Positions 1 to 6,690 of a stretch of 38,004 bases of DNA are shown here, in pieces. Source of the DNA: DASSTY01 sp035760645 (lineage in GTDB: Bacteria; Gemmatimonadota; Gemmatimonadetes; Gemmatimonadales; GWC2-71-9); contig DASTSO010000014.1 of NCBI GenBank assembly GCA_035760645.1, positions 1 to 38,004 on the forward strand, read 5' to 3'. The first letter of the stretch is position 1. Each line of letters opens with the position of its first letter. Position numbers and translations under genes: made by a program. The notes under the pieces are model-generated. The model ran no database searches, was not told where the DNA came from, and saw only the letters and a program-made list of their open reading frames with translations.

Positions 1-648
1 CTACAGCTCCGTCGCCCGCCACATGTACCAGCTGCCCACACTGCGGTAGGGGCGCCAGCGCTCGGCCCGCTCGCGGAGCTCGTCGGGGGTGGGGAGCTCG
101 TCGAGGCCGTAGGTGAGCTGGAAGCCCTTGCGGACGCCGAGGTCGCCCAGCGGCAGGACGTCGGGGCGGCCGAGGCGGAACATCAGCAGCATCTCCACCG
201 TCCAGCGGCCGATGCCGCGGACCGTGGTGAGGCGCTCGATGATCTCCTCGTCGTCGAGGCGGCGGAGCCGGGGCATCGTGGGCACCGTGCCGTCGAGCGT
301 CTTCCGCGCGAGGTCCTGCAGCGCCGCGAGCTTGGCGGCGGAGAGGCCGGCGCCGCGGAGCGACTCGTCCGGGAGGGCGAGCAGCGCCGCGGGCTCGAGG
401 CGGCCGTCGGGGAAGAGCGCCTGCACGCGGCCGTGAATCGTCGCGGCGGCGCGGCCGGCGAGCTGCTGGTAGACGATCGAGCGCGCGAGCGCCTGGAAGA
501 GACTCTGCGTCGGCTCGGGGCGCAGGGTGAAGCCGCCCACCCGCGCGATGAGGCGCCGCAGCCTGGCGTCGCGCGTGCCGAGATGGCGCACCGCCTCCTC
601 GGGGTCGAAGGCGAGCCGGCCGGCACGCGCCCGGGCGCCGGGGCTCAC
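1..648 (-). CDS. DNA-3-methyladenine glycosylase II, AlkA-type (HhH-GPD)
   Basis: Base-excision-repair glycosylase that removes alkylated purines from DNA in the cytoplasm. The protein has 215 residues, like the short yeast Mag1/archaeal AlkA forms rather than 282-residue E. coli AlkA. Seen: the interaction region SIVYQQLAGRAAATIH, the helix-hairpin-helix TTVRGIGRWTVEMLLMF, and the catalytic aspartate about residue 169 in LPLGDLGVRKG. The frame stays open to 753, but that part would be an arginine/proline-rich shadow of the gene next door. I chose the GTG at 648 because it overlaps the upstream stop codon as GTGA (645-648) and leaves a compact HhH-GPD protein. The stop codon is the first three bases of the window, so the gene is complete. 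Translation is probably coupled to the small gene before it. Family is sure; exact base specificity is not. Confidence 0.9.
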   Translation of the reverse strand: MSPGARARAGRLAFDPEEAVRHLGTRDARLRRLIARVGGFTLRPEPTQSLFQALARSIVYQQLAGRAAATIHGRVQALFPDGRLEPAALLALPDESLRGAGLSAAKLAALQDLARKTLDGTVPTMPRLRRLDDEEIIERLTTVRGIGRWTVEMLLMFRLGRPDVLPLGDLGVRKGFQLTYGLDELPTPDELRERAERWRPYRSVGSWYMWRATEL

Positions 649-1052
649 GCCTCGTGCTCCGCGCCGCGCTCGGGGCCGTGGTCCGGGCCGTGGTCCGGGC
701 CGTGGTCCTCGCCGTGCGCGAGCGCGAGGAGCCGGTCCTCGAGCACCGGCCACGCGCGTTCGATGTCGTCGAGGCGCGCGCGCAGCTCGCCGGCGAGCTG
801 CCCGGTGAGCTCGGTGGCGAGGTCGAGCGCGTGCTCGGCGTCGCCCGCGACGCGGGCGGGGTCGGTGGCGAGCACGGCGTCGAGCAGCACCCGCGCCTCG
901 TCCATCGCCGAGAGCGCGCTCGCGAGCCCGGTCGCGAGCGTGGTCCGCGCGTCGTCGTCGCCCAGATCGATCCGGTCGAGCCAGTCCGAGGTCCGCTCCG
1001 CGAGCCGGAACCGCTCGAGCTCGGGGTCGGGGGGAGGGGATGGGGGAGTCAT
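645..1052 (-). CDS. Hypothetical helical protein with His-rich DHGP tail
   Basis: A 135-residue protein I do not recognise. The first 110 residues look helical, rich in Leu, Ala, Asp and Arg, with no signal peptide and no membrane segment. The tail carries three DHGP units followed by ERGAEHEA; the underlying DNA is three exact 12-bp tandem copies (673-708). A His/Asp tail like this could bind divalent metal, but that is inference. It is first in a two-gene unit with the AlkA glycosylase and shares a GTGA stop/start overlap with it. A TAATTT box six bases before the ATG suggests a leaderless transcript. Codon pattern and the shared junction support it being a real gene. Confidence 0.7.
   Translation of the reverse strand: MTPPSPPPDPELERFRLAERTSDWLDRIDLGDDDARTTLATGLASALSAMDEARVLLDAVLATDPARVAGDAEHALDLATELTGQLAGELRARLDDIERAWPVLEDRLLALAHGEDHGPDHGPDHGPERGAEHEA
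673..708. repeat. 3 x 12-bp tandem repeat (gggccgtggtcc)
   Basis: Three exact copies of a 12-bp unit, in frame with the hypothetical gene on the minus strand, where each unit encodes a DHGP-type tetrapeptide. Copy number could vary by slippage without breaking the frame. Confidence 0.9.
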
Positions 1053-1058
1053 GGCGGG

Positions 1059-1064
1059 AAATTA
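1059..1064 (-). promoter_or_regulatory. -10-like box TAATTT for the hypothetical/alkA unit
   Basis: On the minus strand TAATTT ends six bases before the ATG at 1052, leaving no room for a Shine-Dalgarno leader. It faces the box of the divergent decarboxylase gene, so the two promoters overlap within about 20 bp. No -35 element is evident. Confidence 0.5.
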
Positions 1065-1070
1065 ACCGCC

Positions 1071-1076
1071 TATTTT
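1071..1076 (+). promoter_or_regulatory. -10-like box TATTTT for the decarboxylase
   Basis: TATTTT lies six bases before the ATG at 1083, in an A/T-rich pocket of an otherwise GC-rich stretch. The spacing matches several other genes in the window and suggests a leaderless or near-leaderless mRNA. No clear -35 is seen. Confidence 0.5.
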
Positions 1077-1082
1077 CCCCCC

Positions 1083-2537
1083 ATGAACTCCGACGACTTC
1101 CGCCGCCACGCGCACGAGCTGGTGGACTGGATGGCCGACTACCTCGCCGACGTGGGCGAGCGCCGGATCGTGCCCGACGTCCGCCCCGGCGACGTGCGCC
1201 ACCAGCTTCCCGCCCATCCGCCCGAGACGGGCGAGCCGTTCGAGCGGGTCTTCGCCGACTTCCGCTCGGTGATCCTGCCCGGGATGACGCACTGGAACCA
1301 CCCCGGCTGGTTCGCCTACTTCCCGGCCAACAACAGCCCGCCCTCGATCCTCGCCGAGATGCTCACCGCGACCCTCGGCGCGCAGTGCATGTCGTGGCAG
1401 ACCTCGCCCGCGGCGACCGAGCTCGAGCAGGTCGTCATGGCGTGGCTGCGCGAGCTGCTCGCGCTGCCCGAGGGCTTCACCGGCGTCATCCAGGACACGA
1501 GCTCGACGGCGACGCTCGTCGCCCTCCTCACCGCGCGCGAGCGGGCGACGGCGTTCCGCGCCGGCACCGACGGCCTCGGCGCCGCCGGCGATCCGGCCCT
1601 CACCGTCTACGCCTCGACCGAGGCGCACAGCTCGGTGCCGAAGGGGGTGAAGCTCGCCGGCTACGGCCTCGAGCGCCTCCGGCTCATCGGCACCGACGGG
1701 GCCTACGCGATGCGGCCCGACCGCCTCGCCGAGGCGATGGCGGCCGACGTCGCCGCGGGGCGGCGGCCGGCCTGCGTCGTCGCGACCCTGGGCACGACCA
1801 GCTCGACGGCGGTGGACCCGCTGCGCCCGATCGGCGAGCTCTGCCGCCGCCACGGCGCGTGGCTCCACGTGGACGCCTCCTACGCCGGCGCCGCCGCCAT
1901 GCTCCCCGAGCGCCGCGCCATGCTCGACGGGATCGAGTACGTGGACAGCTTCGTCTTCAACCCGCACAAGTGGCTGCTGACGAACTTCGACTGCTCGGCC
2001 TACTTCGTGCGCGACGTGGAGGCGCTGCTCCGCACCTTCCAGGCGAGCCCCGAGTACCTGAAGACGGCCTACGATCCCGAGGTCGTCAACTTCCGCGACT
2101 GGGGTATCCAGCTCGGCCGCCGCTTCCGCGCCCTCAAGCTCTGGTTCGTCATCCGCAGCTACGGCGCCGAGGGGCTCCGCGCGATGCTGCGGCGGCACAT
2201 CGCGCTCGCCGCGGAGTTCCGCGCCCGGGTCGAGGCCGAGCCCGACTTCGAGGTCGTGGCGCCGAGCCCCTTCGGGCTGGTCTGCTTCCGGTACCACCCG
2301 GCGGGCGTGGACGACCCGGCCGCACTCGACGACCTCAACCGCGCCCTCCTCGCCGCGGTGAACCGCGACGGCTCGGTGTACCTCACCCACACCGCGCTCG
2401 GCGGGCGCTACGTGCTGCGGATGTCGATCGGGCAGTGGCAGACCGGGGAGGCGGACGTGGCGCGGGCGTGGCGGCTCCTGCGTGCGGCCGCTGCGCGGCT
2501 CGCTGCCCGGTCTGACGTGGCCCCGACGGGCATCTGA
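1083..2537 (+). CDS. Aromatic-L-amino-acid decarboxylase (group II PLP)
   Basis: Cytoplasmic PLP enzyme that decarboxylates an aromatic amino acid (Tyr, Trp, Phe or DOPA) to the amine. It has 484 residues, the usual length for animal and plant AADCs, and resembles them along its whole length. Seen: TEAHSSV with the cofactor-stacking His182, HVDASYAG with Asp264 pairing the pyridine nitrogen, FNPHKWLL with the PLP lysine Lys296, and the catalytic-loop Tyr325 in SPEYLK followed by QLGRRFRALKLWFV. Because His182 and Tyr325 are both kept, I predict a true decarboxylase rather than an aldehyde synthase. The start ATG sits right behind a TATTTT box; the longer open frame upstream is antisense to the hypothetical gene. 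It stands alone and ends in a strong hairpin. The exact substrate cannot be read from the sequence. Confidence 0.93.
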   Translation: MNSDDFRRHAHELVDWMADYLADVGERRIVPDVRPGDVRHQLPAHPPETGEPFERVFADFRSVILPGMTHWNHPGWFAYFPANNSPPSILAEMLTATLGAQCMSWQTSPAATELEQVVMAWLRELLALPEGFTGVIQDTSSTATLVALLTARERATAFRAGTDGLGAAGDPALTVYASTEAHSSVPKGVKLAGYGLERLRLIGTDGAYAMRPDRLAEAMAADVAAGRRPACVVATLGTTSSTAVDPLRPIGELCRRHGAWLHVDASYAGAAAMLPERRAMLDGIEYVDSFVFNPHKWLLTNFDCSAYFVRDVEALLRTFQASPEYLKTAYDPEVVNFRDWGIQLGRRFRALKLWFVIRSYGAEGLRAMLRRHIALAAEFRARVEAEPDFEVVAPSPFGLVCFRYHPAGVDDPAALDDLNRALLAAVNRDGSVYLTHTALGGRYVLRMSIGQWQTGEADVARAWRLLRAAAARLAARSDVAPTGI

Positions 2538-2558
2538 CGTCGAGGCCGGCGGCCCCGA

Positions 2559-2600
2559 CCGCCGAGTCATGCGCGCGCTGACGCGCGCATGACTCGGCGG
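2559..2600. terminator. Perfect 19-bp hairpin after the decarboxylase
   Basis: Arms 2559-2577 and 2582-2600 are exact reverse complements with a CTGA loop, and the right arm is followed by TTTC. It lies 21 bases after the decarboxylase stop and fits a rho-independent-type terminator with a weak U tract. It is also the left border of the cysteine-peptide locus. Confidence 0.75.
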
Positions 2601-3034
2601 TTTCTAGCCTCTCTCCTCACGGAACGGCCCCCAGCCGCGTTCTGGCTCCCGCTGACGCTCGCAGTTCTCTCCGATCGCCTCGCCCGACCTCCACGCGACC
2701 CACCGTTCCCGCCCACCGCCCTGTCGGGTGGTGTGGGCCAGGCATTCCCCACGAACATCGCGAGTGCAGTACGACCGGTAGGAGGATCGTCTGCAGTTCC
2801 GTCATCGTCTCCCGCGAATCCCACTCCCACCGTCGCAACCTCACCTGCGCCGCGGGTGGCCGATCGCCGGGACGGCTCGATGTCCGCCCCTTCCGGGGGC
2901 ATTGTTGCTCCCCGGTCGGGCCGCGCGCCCGCCGCCTCCGTGGCTCGCATCCCGCTCAGGTGCCCGGCGCCCGCAAGCGGCCCGGGAATCCGAGCCAACC
3001 GATCCTCAAAGATGCGATGTGTCTGGAGGGAATC
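2601..3034. other. 434-bp intergenic region before the cysteine-peptide operon
   Basis: No convincing gene. Open frames here show neither the codon bias nor the composition of their neighbours, and none has a sensible start context. The promoter of the following operon must lie here, but I cannot place it; the only recognisable signal is the ribosome binding site at the right end. A regulatory RNA or an upstream control region is possible but not visible. Confidence 0.5.
3024..3030 (+). promoter_or_regulatory. Ribosome binding site TGGAGGG for the Tat peptide
   Basis: TGGAGGG lies four bases before the ATG at 3035. It decides the start over the in-frame upstream ATGs, and it contrasts with the leaderless-looking starts of many other genes here. 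Confidence 0.6.
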
Positions 3035-3385
3035 ATGTCGGACAACTCCTTTGACGCGCTGAGCAAGCTGGCCGCCCGTTCGGTCACTCGGCGCCAGACG
3101 CTGGGCGGGCTCGCCGCCATGCTCGGGGGCGCGTTCCTGGCCTCCGTGACCGGCGGCCGGGCGTTCGCCGCGGCTCCGCAGACCTGCGTGACCTGTACGT
3201 GCGGCGTGGGCAACCCGTGTAATGCCAGGCTGGAGTGCTGCGCCGTGCTGGGTAAGCAGTTCCCGACCGCCCAGGACGCCTGCAGCAACAAGTGCAGCGA
3301 GCACGGCTTCAAGTTCTGCGGAAGCGGCTCGGAGTTCCACTGCCCGCGCGGGTGCCCGTCGCCGGCGTGCACGAGCCTGCGGTAA
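3035..3385 (+). CDS. Tat-exported 12-cysteine peptide, function unknown
   Basis: A 116-residue precursor. Residues 16-46 form a twin-arginine signal: SVTRRQTLGG with Arg19-Arg20, a hydrophobic stretch, and a likely cut near AFA/AA around residues 45-47. The remaining ~70 residues hold 12 cysteines (51, 54, 56, 62, 68, 69, 83, 87, 95, 103, 107, 112) and no tryptophan. An even number of cysteines and a CxxCxC plus CC pattern suggest up to six disulfides or a metal site. Twelve cysteines plus a MauE-like neighbour recall MauA, the methylamine dehydrogenase small subunit, but without Trp it cannot make the tryptophan tryptophylquinone cofactor. It is first in an operon with the MauE-thioredoxin fusion, its likely folding partner. 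Toxin, structural peptide and redox carrier are all open possibilities. Codon use looks less GC-skewed than in the neighbouring housekeeping genes. Confidence 0.85.
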   Translation: MSDNSFDALSKLAARSVTRRQTLGGLAAMLGGAFLASVTGGRAFAAAPQTCVTCTCGVGNPCNARLECCAVLGKQFPTAQDACSNKCSEHGFKFCGSGSEFHCPRGCPSPACTSLR

Positions 3386-3460
3386 TGCATCACGCAGTCG
3401 CTCCGGACTCCAGGCATCGCGGCATGTTGGTGCGATGCCGTCGGGGCCGGGGGCGGCTCG

Positions 3461-3489
3461 GGAGGGGAGGGTCGTGCACCCTCCCCTTC
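3461..3489 (+). terminator. Intra-operon hairpin between peptide gene and MauE gene
   Basis: GGAGGGGAGGGT (3461-3472) and ACCCTCCCCTTC (3478-3489) pair over 12 positions with one G-U and a CGTGC loop, followed by TTCG. It lies in the 205-bp gap between the peptide and its membrane partner. It could act as a partial terminator or mRNA 3'-end stabiliser, so that the peptide is made in excess over the machinery. The rest of the gap shows nothing else. Confidence 0.55.
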
Positions 3490-3590
3490 TTCGCCGCACC
3501 GCCGCTTCACCGCACCACCGCTTCGAGCAAATCCGCGGGTCGCCGCGATCACCGCCGGCGTCCCGGACACCTACCACGGTGAGACTCGTC

Positions 3591-5108
3591 ATGGATTGGA
3601 TCGCCCTCGTTGCCAGGCTGCTGCTGGCTGCCGTGTTCCTGGTCGCTGCCGTAGGCAAGCTGACCGATGCCCGAGGGTCGCGGCAGGCGCTCGAGGACTT
3701 CGGTGTGCCGAGCGGCCTGACCGCCCCCCTGGGGCTCGCGCTACCGCTGGTGGAACTGGGGATCGCCGCCCTCCTGCTGTTCGGCGCCTCCGCCCGCTGG
3801 GGGGCCGTGGCCGCGCTGGGCCTGCTGGGGCTCTTCACCCTCGGGATCGTCGGCACCCTCGTCCGGGGGCGGCGGCCGGACTGTCACTGCTTCGGCCAAC
3901 TGCACTCGGCCCCGGTCGGCTGGTCAACGGTGGGGCGGAACGGCGCGCTGGCAGCCATCGCCGCCGTCGTGCTCGGGTGGGGCGGCCGGTCCTCGGAGAT
4001 CACGGGCCTCGGGGGCGTCGGCCTGGGCGTGGCGACCGGGGTCGCGCTGGGGACTGCCGTCCTCGGCCTGGGGGTCGCGCTGATCGAGGGCTGGCTCCTC
4101 CTCAACATGCTGCGGCAGCAGGGCCGCCTCCTGCTGCGGCTCGAGCGGGCCGAGAAGGTGCTCCACCTCGCCGAGGGCAGCGGGCTGCTGGTGGGCGAGT
4201 CGGCGCCCGACTTCGAGCTGCCCACGCTCGACGGCGACCGGCTGAGTCTGGCGAGCCTGCGCTTGGCGGGGCGGCCGGTCCTGCTGTTCTTCATGGACCC
4301 GCGCTGCGGTCCCTGCGAACTCGTCCTGCCGGACGTGGCGCGCTGGCAGCGCGAGCACGTCGGTCGGGTCACCATCGCGGCGATCAGCGATGGCACGCCC
4401 GAGGCCAATCGTGCCAAGGTGGAGCAGCACGATCTGCGCAGGCTCCTCCTGGACGACGACCAGGAGGTCAAGCGAGCCTATGACATCAACGCCACACCGG
4501 CCGCCGTGCTGATCGGCGCCGACGGCACGATCGCAGGCCGCAACGCCTACTTCGTGGTCGGCGTCGAAGGACTCCTGCAGCAAGCCCTCACCGGGGTGCC
4601 GTACGATCCCCAGGCGGACGCGCTGCGACCGACGCCGGCGAGCGGGGGCGACGGGCAGCCGCCGCCGTCCGAGCCGCACGCGCCGGCGCCGCCCCTCGGG
4701 CAGCCCGCCCCGGCGTTCATGCTCCCGGATCTCGACGGGCGGACGACCGCGCTCGGCGACTTCGCCGGGACCGCGACGCTCGTGCTCTTCTGGAGTCCGA
4801 CCTGCGGCTACTGCCGGCAGATGCTTCCCGAACTGATGAAATGGGAGCGGCGGCGGCCGGTCGGGTCGCCCGAGCTGCTGCTCGTTTCGAGCGGGACGGT
4901 GGAGGCCAACCGCACCATGGGCCTCTCGTCCCGGATCGTCCTCGACGAGGCGGGCGCGACGATGCGCGCCTTCGGCGCCACAGGTACTCCGATGGCCGTC
5001 CTGGTGGACGGCGACGGCAGGATCGCCTCCCGGCTGGTCGTCGGCGCGCAGGAGGTGATGGCGTTGGCCAGGACCCGTCGAAGGGAGCGGGAAGCGGCGG
5101 TGGGGTGA
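3591..5108 (+). CDS. MauE-type membrane protein fused to two thioredoxin domains
   Basis: A 505-residue protein. Residues 1 to ~165 form a four-helix MauE/DoxX-like membrane domain with the family's CHCFG motif (Cys98, Cys100). After a further hydrophobic segment to about residue 185 come two TlpA/redoxin-type thioredoxin domains: one with Cys239-Gly-Pro-Cys242 in MDPRCGPCELVLPDV, the other with Cys405-Gly-Tyr-Cys408 in SPTCGYCRQMLPEL, joined by a Pro-rich linker. In methylamine users MauE and the thioredoxin-like MauD are separate proteins needed for MauA stability and disulfide formation; here both functions are on one chain and the thioredoxin part is doubled. The likely role is oxidising or isomerising disulfides of the 12-cysteine peptide outside the membrane. 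The ATG at 3591 begins the first helix; no strong ribosome binding site is seen, and an in-frame GTG at 3579 is an alternative start. Confidence 0.88.
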   Translation: MDWIALVARLLLAAVFLVAAVGKLTDARGSRQALEDFGVPSGLTAPLGLALPLVELGIAALLLFGASARWGAVAALGLLGLFTLGIVGTLVRGRRPDCHCFGQLHSAPVGWSTVGRNGALAAIAAVVLGWGGRSSEITGLGGVGLGVATGVALGTAVLGLGVALIEGWLLLNMLRQQGRLLLRLERAEKVLHLAEGSGLLVGESAPDFELPTLDGDRLSLASLRLAGRPVLLFFMDPRCGPCELVLPDVARWQREHVGRVTIAAISDGTPEANRAKVEQHDLRRLLLDDDQEVKRAYDINATPAAVLIGADGTIAGRNAYFVVGVEGLLQQALTGVPYDPQADALRPTPASGGDGQPPPSEPHAPAPPLGQPAPAFMLPDLDGRTTALGDFAGTATLVLFWSPTCGYCRQMLPELMKWERRRPVGSPELLLVSSGTVEANRTMGLSSRIVLDEAGATMRAFGATGTPMAVLVDGDGRIASRLVVGAQEVMALARTRRREREAAVG

Positions 5109-5118
5109 GGGAGCAGCC

Positions 5119-6690
5119 GTGGGTCGTCGCCACGCCGTTACCGCCGTCACGGCCGCGCCCGCCGCGCTGGTGGCATGCGCCCTGGCGCTTGGAGTTCCAA
5201 GCGCCAGGGCGCAGCAGGTTCAGGTCCCCCGCGGGACCGATCCCGCCGACTCGGCGGCGCTCGCGACTCGGCTGAGCCGGTACTACGCCGCCTACTGGAG
5301 CTCGCGGGTCGCCGCCGAGGAGGGCAGGGGGCCACCGGTGCTCGAGCTGTTCCGGGGGCGGGCGGGGATCGGCGAGTCCTCGGCGCGTGGCCTCGCGCTG
5401 CGCGGCCGCACCGCGCTGCCACCGCTGCCCCCGCCACCGCTGCCCCCGCCACCCCCGCCGCCCGTAGTGGCGCCCGCGGGACGGGCGGCGGCGCGCGTGT
5501 TCCTCGAGTGCGACTCCCCCGCCTGCGACTACGATTATCTCCGCACCACGCTCGACTTCGTCAATCACGTGCGCGACCGCCAGAGTGCGCAGGTCCTCGT
5601 TCTGGTGACCACGCAGGAGACGGCCGCCGGCGGCACGGCGTTCACCCTGGACTTCATCGGCCAGCAGGAGTTCCGCGGGGTCGACGATTCCCTGCAGTAC
5701 ATGGCGAGGCCCGCGGCGTCCCGCGAGCGGATCCGCGAGGAGCTCGCCGAGGTCCTCAAGCGCGGGTTGGTCCGCTACGTCAATCACACCACGCTCGGCG
5801 AGCGGCTCCGCATCTCCTACGCCCCGCCGGCGGGCCCGCAGGCCACCCCTGCCGGCGCCGTCCGCGACCCGTGGAACGCCTGGACCTTCGGGACCACTCT
5901 CAACGGCTCGGTGAACGGGGAGGAGTCCTTTCGCTTCGTGAGCCTCAACGCGTCGCTGGCGGCCAACCGCACGACGCCGGCCTGGAAGATCAACGCCTCC
6001 GTCCAGGGCCGCTACAGCCAGAGCCGGGTGGACGTGAGCGACACCGCGACGGTCACGACGGTCTCGCGCGACTACGCCTTCGACGCGCTGGTCGTGAAAG
6101 GCCTCGGCGACCACTGGTCGATCGGCGTGGAGGGGACCCTCAGTGCGTCGACCTTCCTGAACCAGTCGCTGGCACTGCGGCTGGCACCTGCGGTGGAGTA
6201 CAACGTCTTCCCCTATTCCCAGTCGACGCGGCGGCAGTTCACCATCCAGTACTCCACCGGCGCGACGGCGTACGACTACGCCGAGGAGACCATCTTCGGC
6301 AAGACCGCCGAGACCCTGCTCGACCAGCGGCTGGTCGCCTCGCTCAGCCTGCGGCAACCCTGGGGCTCGGTCGCCACGTCGCTGGAGGGTTCCTACTACC
6401 TGCAGGATCCTAGCAAGCGGCACGGCCTCCTCGTCAGCAACCTCGACCTGCATCTCTTCGGCGGGTTCTCGCTCCTGCTCATGGGCGGGGTGGAGCTGGT
6501 GCGCGATCAACTCTATCTCGCGCGCGAGGGCGTCACGGAGGCGGAGATCCTGCTGCAGCAGCGCCAGCTCGCCACTTCCTTCCGCTACTGGAGCTCGATC
6601 GGCTTCGGCTTCACCTTCGGCTCACCCTTCGCCAACACGGTGAACCCCCGGTTCGGCGGGTCGAGCGGGGGCATGCCCATCATTCGATGA
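5119..6690 (+). CDS. Secreted/outer-membrane beta-barrel-like protein with CDYDYLR domain
   Basis: A 523-residue protein of unknown function. A GTG start follows GAGGGAG by a few bases. Residues 1-32 are a Sec signal ending SARA/QQ. A Pro-rich stretch (about 100-119) leads into a conserved-looking domain beginning RVFLEC and CDYDYLRTT with Cys131 and Cys136, then residues to ~245 with mixed alpha/beta character. From ~250 to the end there are alternating polar/aromatic strands (such as WKINASVQGRYSQSRV and SLEGSYYLQD), typical of an outer-membrane barrel. I recall similar uncharacterised proteins in Gemmatimonadota and related phyla, without a known role. It follows the MauE fusion by 10 bases and overlaps the next small gene. 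It could be a surface receptor or export pore for the cysteine peptides (inference). A perfect 18-bp inverted repeat lies within its signal-peptide codons. Confidence 0.8.
   Translation: MGRRHAVTAVTAAPAALVACALALGVPSARAQQVQVPRGTDPADSAALATRLSRYYAAYWSSRVAAEEGRGPPVLELFRGRAGIGESSARGLALRGRTALPPLPPPPLPPPPPPPVVAPAGRAAARVFLECDSPACDYDYLRTTLDFVNHVRDRQSAQVLVLVTTQETAAGGTAFTLDFIGQQEFRGVDDSLQYMARPAASRERIREELAEVLKRGLVRYVNHTTLGERLRISYAPPAGPQATPAGAVRDPWNAWTFGTTLNGSVNGEESFRFVSLNASLAANRTTPAWKINASVQGRYSQSRVDVSDTATVTTVSRDYAFDALVVKGLGDHWSIGVEGTLSASTFLNQSLALRLAPAVEYNVFPYSQSTRRQFTIQYSTGATAYDYAEETIFGKTAETLLDQRLVASLSLRQPWGSVATSLEGSYYLQDPSKRHGLLVSNLDLHLFGGFSLLLMGGVELVRDQLYLAREGVTEAEILLQQRQLATSFRYWSSIGFGFTFGSPFANTVNPRFGGSSGGMPIIR
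5176..5213. repeat. Perfect 18-bp inverted repeat inside a signal-peptide coding region
   Basis: Arms 5176-5193 and 5196-5213 are exact reverse complements separated by GT. The structure covers about codons 20-32 of the barrel protein, ending at the predicted signal cleavage site, and would form a very stable mRNA hairpin about 55 bases into the coding region. Confidence 0.85.

Noticed and set aside
1..753. AlkA start at 753
   Set aside because: The extra 35 residues are Arg/Pro/Gly repeats read out of frame across the neighbouring gene; GTG at 648 gives a GTGA junction.
1083..2537. Decarboxylase as an aromatic aldehyde synthase
   Set aside because: Plant aldehyde synthases replace the catalytic-loop Tyr with Phe, and insect ones change the active-site His. 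Here Tyr325 (PEYLK) and His182 (EAHSSV) are both kept.
2589..3062. 157-codon plus-strand frame
   Set aside because: It starts inside the terminator stem, has no ribosome binding site, lacks the codon bias of the region, and overlaps the Tat peptide start.
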